A stretch of 64,000 nt of DNA from Ferrimonas balearica (GTDB taxonomy: Bacteria > Pseudomonadota > Gammaproteobacteria > Enterobacterales > Shewanellaceae): the NCBI RefSeq assembly GCF_019802085.1, contig NZ_JAHVHV010000001.1, positions 372,001 through 436,000 of the forward strand, written 5' to 3'. This document shows, piece by piece, positions 52,985 through 61,090 of this stretch. How positions within the stretch are numbered: position 1 is the stretch's first letter; each line of letters begins with the position of its first letter. The translations under genes were made by a program, and so were the position numbers. The notes below the pieces were generated by a model. The model was not told the origin of the DNA, made no database searches, and was given only the letters and a program-made list of their open reading frames with translations.

Positions 52985-54193
52985 TCAGCCCCCCAGCAGG
53001 CGCGTCGCTGCGTAGAGGCTCATCGCCCCCATGATGACCACCACCGCCCAGCCCAGCAGGCTCAGCACCCGCGGGTGGCGGTAGTCGCCGACGATGCTCT
53101 GGCGGTGGGCCGCCATCAGCATCAGCCCCAACCCCAGGGGCAGGATAAATCCGTTGAGGGTGCCCACCAGGATCAGCAGGGTCACCGGCTTGCCCACCAG
53201 GCAGAAGATCCCCGCGGAGCTGGCAATAAAGGCCACCACCAGGGCGTTGTGGTGGCGCTCCAGCGCCGGGTGCAGGGTGCGCAGGAAGGAGACCGAGGTG
53301 TAGGCGGCGCCGATCACCGAGGTGATGGCGGCGCTCCACATCACCAGGCCGAACACCCGGTAGCCCAGCTCCCCGCCGGCCAGGCGGAACACCGAGGCGG
53401 GGGGATTCTGACCGTCCACCGACAGCCCCATGCCCATCACCCCCAGCACCGCCAGAAACAGCATCACCCGGATGAGGGACGCCAGCACGATGGCGGAGGT
53501 GGCGCCGCGGTTAACCTGGGGCAGGGCCTCGACGCCGTGCACCCCGCCGTCGATAAGCCGGTGGGCCCCGGCGAAGGTGATGTAGCCCCCCACGGTGCCC
53601 CCCACCAAGGTAACGATGGCCACAGGATCGATGCGATCCGGCCACAGGGTCTGGCGGGCCGCCTCCGCCAGCGGCGGCTGACTGATGAGCAGCACATAAC
53701 CCACCAGCACTAGCAGCACCGCCCCCATGGCCATGACGAAGCGGTCCATGCGGGCGCTGGCCCCCTTGAACAGGAACAACGCGATGGCCACCGCGGCGCT
53801 CACCGCCGCCCCCCACTCGGGGCTCACCCCCACCAGCACTTGGGCCCCCAGGCCGGTGCCCCCGAGGTTGCCGATGTTAAAGGCCAGCCCCCCGGCGGCC
53901 ACCAGCGCGGCCAGCAGGTAGCCGGCCCCGGGCAGCACCGCGTTGGCCACCTCCTGGGCCCGGCGGCCGGAGACCACCAGCACCCGCCAGATGTTGAGCT
54001 GGGCGGCGATGTCCAGCAGCACCGACATCAGAATGACAAAGCCGAAGGCGGCCCCCAGCTCCAGGGTGAACACCGTGGTCTGGGTCAGAAAGCCCGGGCC
54101 TACGGCGGAGGTGGCCATCAGGGCGGCGGCCCCCAGCACCCGGCTGCGCAGCGCGGGCACCTTGGCGGTCAGGGAAAGGCTTTGGTCACTCAT
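52985..54193 (-). CDS. NRAMP-fold transporter of the 5-oxoprolinase operon (YcsG-like)
   Basis: A 402-residue membrane protein with about 11 spans and NRAMP/LeuT-like layout. In true NRAMP metal transporters the first span has a DPGN motif; here the equivalent segment is ATSAVGPGFLTQTTVFTLELG, without the Asp and Asn ligands. GAHRLIDGG occupies the region of the sixth span without the usual MPH metal ligand. B. subtilis has a similar protein (YcsG) beside the same three oxoprolinase genes. It overlaps pxpA by eight bases. I infer import of 5-oxoproline or a related compound rather than metal. Confidence 0.8.
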   Translation of the reverse strand: MSDQSLSLTAKVPALRSRVLGAAALMATSAVGPGFLTQTTVFTLELGAAFGFVILMSVLLDIAAQLNIWRVLVVSGRRAQEVANAVLPGAGYLLAALVAAGGLAFNIGNLGGTGLGAQVLVGVSPEWGAAVSAAVAIALFLFKGASARMDRFVMAMGAVLLVLVGYVLLISQPPLAEAARQTLWPDRIDPVAIVTLVGGTVGGYITFAGAHRLIDGGVHGVEALPQVNRGATSAIVLASLIRVMLFLAVLGVMGMGLSVDGQNPPASVFRLAGGELGYRVFGLVMWSAAITSVIGAAYTSVSFLRTLHPALERHHNALVVAFIASSAGIFCLVGKPVTLLILVGTLNGFILPLGLGLMLMAAHRQSIVGDYRHPRVLSLLGWAVVVIMGAMSLYAATRLLGG

Positions 54194-54956
54194 GGGGGTC
54201 CTTGTCGGTGTTCGGAGGCGTCAGGGGGATCCCCTGCTCGGTGAGAAACTGGTGGGCCTTCTGGGCAAAGGCCAGGGCGTGGGGGCCGTCTCCGTGCAGA
54301 CAGAGGGTGTCGGCCCGCAGCAGCACCCGGTGGCCCTCCCGGGCGGTGACGCGGCCCTCCTGGGCCAGGGCCTGGATCTGCGCCAGGGCCTCGTCGTCCG
54401 TCTCAATCAGGGCGTCGGACTCGGTGCGGGGCACCAGGCGGCCGTTGGCCAGGTAGCGCCGGTCGGCAAACACCTCGTGGGCCACCGCCAGCCCCAGGTC
54501 GTGGCCGGCCTGGGGCAGGGCACTGCCGGAGAGGCCCACCAGCACCAGGCTGGGGTCAAAATCCCGCACCGCGGTGGCGATGGCCAGGGCCAGCTCGGCG
54601 TCGTCCGCCGCCTGGTTGTAGAGGGCGCCGTGGGGTTTGACGTGGTGCAGCCGCCCCCCCTGGACCCGGACGATCGCCTCCAGCGCCCCCAGCTGGTAGA
54701 GGATGAGCTCCCGCACCTGGGCGGCGCTCAGGGTCTGGGGCCGGCGCCCGAAATGGGCCCGGTCGTCGTAGCCGGGGTGAGCGCCGATGGCCACCCCGTG
54801 GGCCAGGGCCAACGCCACGGTGCGGGCCATCAGCTCGGGCCCGCCGGCGTGCAGGCCGCAGGCGATGTTGGCGGAGCTGATGAAGGGCATCAGCGCGGCG
54901 TCCTGGTTGGCCTCGCCGCTCAGCTCCCCCAAATCGCAGTTAAGATCCCAATGCAT
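54186..54956 (-). CDS. pxpA: 5-oxoprolinase subunit PxpA (LamB/YcsF family)
   Basis: A 256-residue subunit of the ATP-dependent 5-oxoprolinase, which opens 5-oxoproline to glutamate. It has the family start MHWDLNCDLGELSG, SANIACGLHAGGPELMARTVALALAHGVAIGAHPGYDD-type sequence with conserved His and Asp residues, HHVKPHGALYNQAADD, and VAHEVFADRRYLANGRLVPR. The ATG at 54956 shares a base with the pxpC stop (TGATG); a GTG one codon earlier is possible. It works with PxpB and PxpC encoded upstream. Confidence 0.94.
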   Translation of the reverse strand: MHWDLNCDLGELSGEANQDAALMPFISSANIACGLHAGGPELMARTVALALAHGVAIGAHPGYDDRAHFGRRPQTLSAAQVRELILYQLGALEAIVRVQGGRLHHVKPHGALYNQAADDAELALAIATAVRDFDPSLVLVGLSGSALPQAGHDLGLAVAHEVFADRRYLANGRLVPRTESDALIETDDEALAQIQALAQEGRVTAREGHRVLLRADTLCLHGDGPHALAFAQKAHQFLTEQGIPLTPPNTDKDPHE

Positions 54957-55900
54957 CACGGGTGCCTCCAGTGCCCGGCGGCCGAGAAGGCCAGCCGGTT
55001 GAGATGGTGTTGCCGGGTGCGCAGTGCCGACCGGGCGTCTTCGACACTCACCTGGACAAACGTCAGGGTGTCACCGGGCCGGGCCTGGGCCAGGCGGGGC
55101 AGGTCGACGCTGGCCACCACCGCCACCTTGGGGTAGCCGCCGGTGGGCTGGCCGTCGGCCATCAGGACGATGGGCTGGCCGTCCGGCGGCACCTGGATGG
55201 CGCCGGCCACGGTGCCTTCGGTCAGCCACTCCCGCTCATCCCGGCGGGTCAGTGGCGGGCCGCTCAGGCGACAACCCATGCGATCGCTTTGCTCGCTCAG
55301 CCGGTAGGGGTGGGCGCACAGGGCCGCCACGCCCCCCTCGAAGGCTTCGGCCTGGGGGCCGGGGATCACCCGGATGGGGGCGGGGTCCAGCAAGTGCAGT
55401 GTGGTGGAAATGCCGCCGGGCACCGGACCGTCGTAAGGGATCAGGGGCAGGGTGTCCCCGGTTTCCAGGGCGCGCCCCTCAACGCCCCCCAACCGGGCCC
55501 GTACCAGGGTGGCCCGGCTGCCCAAGGTGGCTGGCACTCCCAGCCCCCCCTTGAACGCCAGGTAGCCGCGACAGCCCCGTTTCAGGGGCCCGACGGTGAG
55601 CCTCTGGCCCGGCGACACCGCCACCGGGGCGGCGGTGGGCACCGGTTGGCCATCCAGTGTGGCACCCAGTTGCTGACCCACCAGGGCGATGACCGTCGGG
55701 GCATCGAAGCTCAGGGTGGGGCCGGAGAGGGTGAACTCCAGCAGCGCAGTGTCCCCGGCCTGATCCAGCAGGCGGTTGGCCACCTCGGCACCGAGCCGAT
55801 CCATGGCCCCGGCGGTGGGCAGCCCCAGGTGGCGATAGCCGATGCGGCCGCCATCCTGCACCGTGGTGAAGGGGCCCGAGGCGATCACCCGGCAGGCCAT
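54956..55900 (-). CDS. pxpC: 5-oxoprolinase subunit PxpC (KipA-type, carboxyltransferase domain A/B)
   Basis: A 314-residue subunit. Family blocks are GPFTTVQDGGRIGYRHLGLPTAGAMD at the N-terminus, LEFTLSGPTLSFDAPTVIALVG, GCRGYLAFKGGLGVPATLGSRAT, and QPIVLMADGQPTGGYPKVAVVASVDL near the C-terminus. It resembles KipA of B. subtilis and the C-terminal half of fused urea amidolyase-like proteins. The start overlaps the pxpB end by 16 bases. Confidence 0.94.
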   Translation of the reverse strand: MACRVIASGPFTTVQDGGRIGYRHLGLPTAGAMDRLGAEVANRLLDQAGDTALLEFTLSGPTLSFDAPTVIALVGQQLGATLDGQPVPTAAPVAVSPGQRLTVGPLKRGCRGYLAFKGGLGVPATLGSRATLVRARLGGVEGRALETGDTLPLIPYDGPVPGGISTTLHLLDPAPIRVIPGPQAEAFEGGVAALCAHPYRLSEQSDRMGCRLSGPPLTRRDEREWLTEGTVAGAIQVPPDGQPIVLMADGQPTGGYPKVAVVASVDLPRLAQARPGDTLTFVQVSVEDARSALRTRQHHLNRLAFSAAGHWRHP

Positions 55901-56580
55901 GGGGCACGCTCCGTCATCTGCTCAAACTGCGCCAGGGAGATGGGTTCGAACTTGAGCCGGTCTCCCGGCTCCAGGGCCGTGGGGCGGGGCCGATCGAAAT
56001 CCACCAGGGGGCAGGGGGTCTGGCCAATCAGCTGCCAGCCGCCGGGGCTGGCCAGGGGATAGACTCCGGTTTGCGCTCCGGCGATCCCCACGCTGCCGGC
56101 GGCCACCTGGGTGCGGGGGGTGGCCCGGCGGGGGGTGGCCAGGGCCGGATCCAGCCCCTCCAAAAAGGGAAAGCCGGGAGCAAAGCCGAGAAAGCGCACC
56201 CGATACTCCGGGGCGCTGTGGCGGGCCACCAGCGCCTCGACGCTGAGGCCACAGTGAGCGGCCACTTCGGCCAGGTCGGGGCCCAGGCTTGGGTGGTAGC
56301 ACACCGGCAGGCGCACCAGACGACCCGGCGCCGGTGTGGGCGTCTTTTGCAGCGCCGCCAGGGCCCCGTCGATAAGCGGGGTGAAGTGGGCCTCGGGGTG
56401 GGGCAGGTCTAGAGGGTCGAAGTGCAGGGTCACCGTGGTGTAGGCGGGCACCGCATCCAGGCAGCCGGGCAGGGCGCACAGGGCCGCGGTGGCCGCCGCC
56501 AGTTCCGTTGCCGGTAGGGCCGCGTCGAGCTGCACCAACAGGGCGCTGTCCCCCAGGGGGCTGAGCCGATAATCGAGCAC
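55885..56580 (-). CDS. pxpB: 5-oxoprolinase subunit PxpB (KipI-type)
   Basis: A 231-residue subunit with the carboxyltransferase C/D (KipI) fold. It starts MLDYRLSPLGDSALLVQLD and contains HFDP after the first domain, VRLPVCYHPSLGPDLAEVAAHCGLS, VRFLGFAPGFPFLEGLDPALATPRRATPR, and AGAQTGVYPLASPGGWQLIGQTP, all hallmark segments. It is the first gene of the pxpBCA-transporter operon and divergent from gsk. Confidence 0.94.
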   Translation of the reverse strand: MLDYRLSPLGDSALLVQLDAALPATELAAATAALCALPGCLDAVPAYTTVTLHFDPLDLPHPEAHFTPLIDGALAALQKTPTPAPGRLVRLPVCYHPSLGPDLAEVAAHCGLSVEALVARHSAPEYRVRFLGFAPGFPFLEGLDPALATPRRATPRTQVAAGSVGIAGAQTGVYPLASPGGWQLIGQTPCPLVDFDRPRPTALEPGDRLKFEPISLAQFEQMTERAPWPAG

Positions 56581-56888
56581 GGAAAGTCAGTCACTTCATT
56601 AACAAATCAGTCACCTCACTGTATCCCAAGGAGGGACCCGGGGGCCAGCGGCCGGGTTTCCACGGGCCACACAGTGGGTAAAGGGTCACTCACATGCGCC
56701 AGGGAGTGGAATTGGTCACTGGTGCCAGGTTGTGATTGTGTTAGAATCGCCCGCCTTACGGCGCGGTCGCACAGTCTTGAGCTTTGCCCCGGGCCATCGG
56801 ACCACCGCAGGATGCGCGCCCGTTTTCCCGGGCAGGTGGCGGCTACAATGCAGGGATGTTGGTTTTGCAGCTGAAGTGATCCCCAGCG
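56581..56888. promoter_or_regulatory. spacer between pxpB and gsk-1 with the gsk-1 promoter core
   Basis: The 308-base divergent spacer contains AACAAATCAGTCACCTCAC near pxpB, with GTCAC recurring (56585-56615 and around 56685-56725). It also contains TAGAAT at 56742-56747, followed by CGCCCGCCT. That -10 plus downstream block is repeated before the second gsk gene at 58292. No coding sequence is visible. Confidence 0.45.
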
Positions 56889-58190
56889 ATGAAATTCCCC
56901 GGTCAACGCAAGTCCAAACACTATTTCCCCGTCGAGTCTCGGGACCCGCTCACCAACGAGCTCAACCCGGTGATCCAGCCTCGTCACACTCACATCACCG
57001 GCATCGACCAGACCCTGGTGGACATCGAGGCCCACGTGGACCAGGCCTTTATCGATCGTCATGGCCTGAAAAAGGGCAACTCCATGCTGATCGACGACGC
57101 CGCGGCCCACGCCCTGTACGACGAGCTCCAGCAGCGGGACCTCATCACCGAGGAGTTTGCCGGCGGCACCATCGGTAACACCCTGCACAACTACTCCACC
57201 CTGGCGGACGACCGCTCGGTGATGTTCGGCGTGATGAGCCGCAACATCCCCATCGGCAGCTACGCCTACCGCTACCTGTGCAACACCTCCTCCCGGGTGG
57301 ATCTGAACCAGCTGCAGCCGGTGGAGGGCCCCATCGGCCGCTGCTTCACCCTGATCACCGACTGCGGTGAGCGCACCTTCGCCATCTCCAAGGGGGCGAT
57401 GGACAAGCTGACCCCGGAGTACATCGACGAGCAGCTGGTGAAAACCGGCTCCGCGCTGGTGCTGACCGCCTACCTGATGCGTGCCGGCGGCGATCCCATC
57501 ACTGACGCGGCCATGACCGCCATCCGCTATGCCCACCAGGCCGAGGTGCCCGTGGTGCTGACCCTGGGGACCCGCTTCCTTATCGATCAGGACCCGCAGT
57601 TTTGGCGCGACTTTATCGACGAGCACGTCACCGTGCTGGCGATGAACGAGGAGGAGGCGGAGGCCCTGACCGGTCACGCCGATCCCCTGCTGGCCTGCGA
57701 TCAGGCCCTGGAGTGGTGCGATCTCATCCTCTGCACCGCCGGCCCCAGCGGCCTCTACATGGCCGGCTGGACCGACGAGGACACCAAGCGGGAAACCAGC
57801 CACATGCTGCTGCCCGGGGCGATCCCGGAGTTCAACGAGTTCGAGTTCTCCCGCCCCATGACCCGCAGCCAGTGTGACGCGCCGTTGAAGGTCTACTCCC
57901 ACATCGCCCCCTTTATGGGCGGTCCGGAGAAGATCTCCAACACCAATGGCGCCGGCGATGGCGCCCTGTCGGCGCTGCTGCACGACATGGCCGCCAACGA
58001 CTACCACAAGCTGAACCTGCCTCAGTCCAGCAAGCACCGGCTCGCCGGCCTGTGCTACTCCTCCTTCGCCCAGATCTGCAAATACGCCAACCGGGTGAGT
58101 TACGAGGTGCTGGCCCAGCACAGCCCCCGCCTCTCCCGCGGCCTGCCGGAGCGGGAGGACAGCCTGGAGGAGGCCTACTGGGAGCGCTGA
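56889..58190 (+). CDS. gsk: inosine-guanosine kinase, copy 1
   Basis: A 433-residue PfkB-family nucleoside kinase forming IMP and GMP (E. coli Gsk 434). It matches from MKFPGQRKSKHYFPV to the end LSRGLPEREDSLEEAYWER. GIDQTLVDIEAHVD carries the nucleoside-binding Asp, then come EEFAGGTIGNTLHNYS and GPIGRCFTLIT. VVLTLGTRFLI and AMNEEEAEALTG follow. NTNGAGDGALSALLHDMAAN (near residue 355) holds the catalytic base Asp. It is nearer to E. coli Gsk than the second copy (for example IDQTLVDIEA and SYAYRYLCNTSSR retained), so it probably keeps the ancestral role. Confidence 0.96.
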   Translation: MKFPGQRKSKHYFPVESRDPLTNELNPVIQPRHTHITGIDQTLVDIEAHVDQAFIDRHGLKKGNSMLIDDAAAHALYDELQQRDLITEEFAGGTIGNTLHNYSTLADDRSVMFGVMSRNIPIGSYAYRYLCNTSSRVDLNQLQPVEGPIGRCFTLITDCGERTFAISKGAMDKLTPEYIDEQLVKTGSALVLTAYLMRAGGDPITDAAMTAIRYAHQAEVPVVLTLGTRFLIDQDPQFWRDFIDEHVTVLAMNEEEAEALTGHADPLLACDQALEWCDLILCTAGPSGLYMAGWTDEDTKRETSHMLLPGAIPEFNEFEFSRPMTRSQCDAPLKVYSHIAPFMGGPEKISNTNGAGDGALSALLHDMAANDYHKLNLPQSSKHRLAGLCYSSFAQICKYANRVSYEVLAQHSPRLSRGLPEREDSLEEAYWER

Positions 58191-58208
58191 GGCGCCCCGG
58201 TAAGACAG

Positions 58209-58236
58209 CGGGAAGGGGAGACCCTTCCCGTTTCTT
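58209..58236 (+). terminator. rho-independent terminator of gsk copy 1
   Basis: CGGGAAGGG pairs with CCCTTCCCG around GAGA and is followed by TTTCTT. Confidence 0.85.
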
Positions 58237-58291
58237 GTGGGGCCAGGGCACGGGGCGGGCGGGCCTGGTGGCAAAGCTTCCGCCACGGTGG

Positions 58292-58306
58292 TAGACTCGC
58301 CCGCCT
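58292..58306 (+). promoter_or_regulatory. promoter core of gsk copy 2
   Basis: TAGACT followed by CGCCCGCCT repeats 14 of 15 bases of the block before copy 1 (56742-56756), 96 bases before the copy 2 start. No clear -35 box is seen in either case. Confidence 0.4.
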
Positions 58307-58387
58307 GTTTTTTGGCCCCTCCTGGGGCGGTGGGCCGTCGCGGCCGGGTTGCCCGGTGACGACGGCCGGCGATCAGCGGACTCTGAG

Positions 58388-59686
58388 ATGAAATTTCCCG
58401 GTCAACGCAAACACAAGCATTACTTCCCGGTGGACAGCCAGGACCCCCGGCCCCTGGATCAACAGATCCAGCCCCAGCACACCCACATCTGCGGCATCGC
58501 CCAGACCCTGGTGGACATCGAGGCCCGGGTGGACGATGGGCTCATCCAGCGCCACGGCCTGGTGAAGGGCAACTCGGTGCTGATCGACGATGACGCCGCC
58601 CACGCCCTCTACCGGGAGCTCAAGACCCAGGGGTTGATCGTCGAAGAGCACGCCGGGGGCACCATCGGCAACACCCTGCACAACTTCGCCACCCTCTCCA
58701 ACGAGCGGGCGGTGTTGTTCGCGGTGATGGAGCGGCAGATTGAGATCGGCTCCTACGCCTACAAGTACCTGAGCCACACCTCCTCCAAGGTGGACGTGGG
58801 CTACCTGCAGCCGGTGGAGGGCCCCATCGGCCGCTGCTTCACCCTGATCACCCCCTGCGGCGAGCGCAGCTTCGCCATCTCCAAGGGCGCCATGGACAAG
58901 CTGGAGCCCAGCGCCATCCGTCCGGAGCTGGTGCGCGAGGCCGGGGCGCTGGTGTTTGCCTCCTACCTGATGCGCTCCGCCGAGGGCGACAACATCGACC
59001 AGGCCGCCCTTAAGGCGATGGCCGAAGCCAAGGCCCACAAGGTGCCGGTGGTGCTGACTCTGGGCACCCGCTTCCTGATTGAGCAGGACCCCCAGTTCTG
59101 GCGCGACTTTATCGCCGAGCACGTCACCGTGCTGGCGATGAACGAGGAGGAGGCCGAAGCCCTGACCGGTTATCGTGACCCTCTTAAAGCCTGCGAGGCG
59201 GCCCTTCAGTGGTGCGATCTGGTGCTCTGCACCGCCGGGCCCGAGGGCCTCTACACCGCCGGCTACTGCGATAAGGCCCATCTGCGGGCCACGGAGCACC
59301 CGGTGCGCGACGGCGCCATTCCCGGGTTCAATCGGGACGAGTTTTCCCGGCCGATGCGCAAGGCGGACTGCGCCACCCCGGTTAAGGTCTACTCCCACAT
59401 CGCCCCCTACCTGGGCGGGCCGATGCAGATCCTGAACACCAACGGCGCCGGGGATGGCGCCCTGGCGGCGTTGCTGCACGACATGGCGGCCAACCGCTAT
59501 CACAAGCTCAATGTGCCCCAATCCGATAAGCATCAGTTTGAGGCGCTCAGCTACTCCTCCTTCGCCCAGATCTGCAAGTACGCCAACCGGGTGAGCTACG
59601 AGGTGCTGATTCAGCACAGCCCCCGCCTCTCCCGCGCCCTGCCGGAGCGGGAGGACAGCCTCGAAGAGAGCTACTGGGAACGATAA
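58388..59686 (+). CDS. inosine-guanosine kinase paralogue, copy 2
   Basis: A 432-residue PfkB-family kinase, by eye about two-thirds identical to copy 1 over the full length. The start MKFPGQRKHKHYFPV aligns exactly with copy 1. The catalytic loop NTNGAGDGALAALLHDMAAN and GGTIGNTLHNF are intact, so it should be an active kinase. The nucleoside-site segment reads GICGIAQTLVDIEARVD, with Ala where copy 1 and E. coli have Asp (IDQ), and SYAYKYLSHTSSKVD differs too. This suggests a shifted substrate range or regulation. It has its own promoter-like block and terminator. Confidence 0.92.
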   Translation: MKFPGQRKHKHYFPVDSQDPRPLDQQIQPQHTHICGIAQTLVDIEARVDDGLIQRHGLVKGNSVLIDDDAAHALYRELKTQGLIVEEHAGGTIGNTLHNFATLSNERAVLFAVMERQIEIGSYAYKYLSHTSSKVDVGYLQPVEGPIGRCFTLITPCGERSFAISKGAMDKLEPSAIRPELVREAGALVFASYLMRSAEGDNIDQAALKAMAEAKAHKVPVVLTLGTRFLIEQDPQFWRDFIAEHVTVLAMNEEEAEALTGYRDPLKACEAALQWCDLVLCTAGPEGLYTAGYCDKAHLRATEHPVRDGAIPGFNRDEFSRPMRKADCATPVKVYSHIAPYLGGPMQILNTNGAGDGALAALLHDMAANRYHKLNVPQSDKHQFEALSYSSFAQICKYANRVSYEVLIQHSPRLSRALPEREDSLEESYWER

Positions 59687-59691
59687 TCAAT

Positions 59692-59722
59692 AAAAAGCCC
59701 CGCCAATGAGCGGGGCTTTTTT
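59692..59722 (+). terminator. rho-independent terminator of gsk copy 2
   Basis: AAAAAGCCCCGC pairs with GCGGGGCTTTTTT around CAATGA. Confidence 0.93.
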
Positions 59723-59945
59723 ATGGACTTCAAGTCGGATGAATTCGAAAAAAGTGCATTCGTGATCTGGTCCGACCTCAAATTTTAAATAAAAACATAA
59801 AGCTTCAGTTTAATTTCGAAGATTGAATGATGTTTCGAGATTCGTTAATGGGAATTAAGGAAATGTGAAAGGGATCCCGTTCTTTTTGACTTTGTTATTG
59901 ATACATTCCCGATCAAATAACAACGCAACGAGCCCGGTTCGATTT

Positions 59946-60980
59946 ATGGTGTTTAACCCATTACGGTCCCATATCTGCATTCTTCCCCTGTGCTCTGTTC
60001 TGCTGATCTTTCTTTCCGTTATCTCTCCGGTCCAGGCCAAACATCACCGTTTGACCGGCCACACCATGGGCAACGATTACCAACTTCAGTGGCAGGGCCC
60101 GGCCCTCAGCGCCGAGCAGATGTTTGCCCTGCACCGGGATATCGAAGCGCGCCTGGTGGAGCTCAACGCCGCCCTCTCTACCTGGCAGAGCGACTCCGAG
60201 CTCAGCCACTTCAATCGCGGCCCGGCACACCAGCCCAAGGCCCTCGATGGCCACCTGGGCACCGTGGTCACCGAAGCGCTGCGCCTGGGGCGTCTGAGCG
60301 ATGGCGCCCTGGACGTCACCGTGGGCCCCCTGGTGGCCCTGTGGGGCTTTGGCGCCGAGGGTGAGGTCCGGCAGGTGCCCAGCGCCACCGAAGTGCGGGA
60401 CACCCTGGCCTACACCGGGCTGGACCAGCTGGCGCTGACCGACGCCGGCCTGGTCAAGCGCGATGCCCGCACTCGGGTGGATCTCTCCGCCATCGCCAAG
60501 GGCTACGGGGTGGACCAGGTGGCGGCGGTGCTGGAGGCCCATGGGATCCGGGATTACCTGGTGGACATCGGCGGCGAGCTGCGGGTCCGGGGCGAGCGTC
60601 AGGCGGATCAGCCCTGGCGGGTAGGGGTGGACAAGCCCTACGCCTACAGCCAGGGGCAGGTGACCATAGTGCGCCCCGGGGACAACGCCCTGGCCACCTC
60701 CGGGGATTACCGCAACTACTTCGAACAGCTGGGCACCCGCTACTCCCACATCGTGGATCCGGCCACTGGCATGGCGGTGCAGCAGCGGGTGATCTCCGCC
60801 ACCGTCATCGCCCCCAGTTGCATGACCGCCGATGGCCTGGCTACCGCCTTTATGGTGATGGGGGTGAAAGCCTCCCTCGCCCTGGCCGAAAAAGAAAAGA
60901 TTCCTCTGATGTTATTAGAGGACAATTTTGGTCGAGTAAAAATACACTATAGCTCGGCCTTTCACCGGTATATTGAGTAA
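59946..60980 (+). CDS. apbE: FAD:protein FMN transferase ApbE
   Basis: A 344-residue exported enzyme that attaches FMN to Ser or Thr in target proteins using FAD. Motifs are HTMGNDYQLQW, LSTWQSDSELSHFN, GALDVTVGPLVALWGFG, VDLSAIAKGYGVDQVA, YLVDIGGELRVRG, and LATSGDYRNYF with SHIVDPATG, ISATVIAPSCMTADGLATAFMVMG. The start MVFNPLRSHICILPLC gives a Sec signal peptide ending in PVQA with no lipobox, unlike many ApbE lipoproteins. GTG at 59865 would add 27 residues and has AAGGA close by, so the start is uncertain. The AT-rich spacer before it shows no clear promoter. The likely target is the next gene product. Confidence 0.93.
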   Translation: MVFNPLRSHICILPLCSVLLIFLSVISPVQAKHHRLTGHTMGNDYQLQWQGPALSAEQMFALHRDIEARLVELNAALSTWQSDSELSHFNRGPAHQPKALDGHLGTVVTEALRLGRLSDGALDVTVGPLVALWGFGAEGEVRQVPSATEVRDTLAYTGLDQLALTDAGLVKRDARTRVDLSAIAKGYGVDQVAAVLEAHGIRDYLVDIGGELRVRGERQADQPWRVGVDKPYAYSQGQVTIVRPGDNALATSGDYRNYFEQLGTRYSHIVDPATGMAVQQRVISATVIAPSCMTADGLATAFMVMGVKASLALAEKEKIPLMLLEDNFGRVKIHYSSAFHRYIE

Positions 60981-61090
60981 CGCTTTTACTCATCCATACC
61001 ATTTAATTGTTCAGGGACATTGAATGTCATCGGTAATGACCGAGGGATTCGCTCGCCTTGAATTTATTGACCTTGCAGGGAAATACCACA

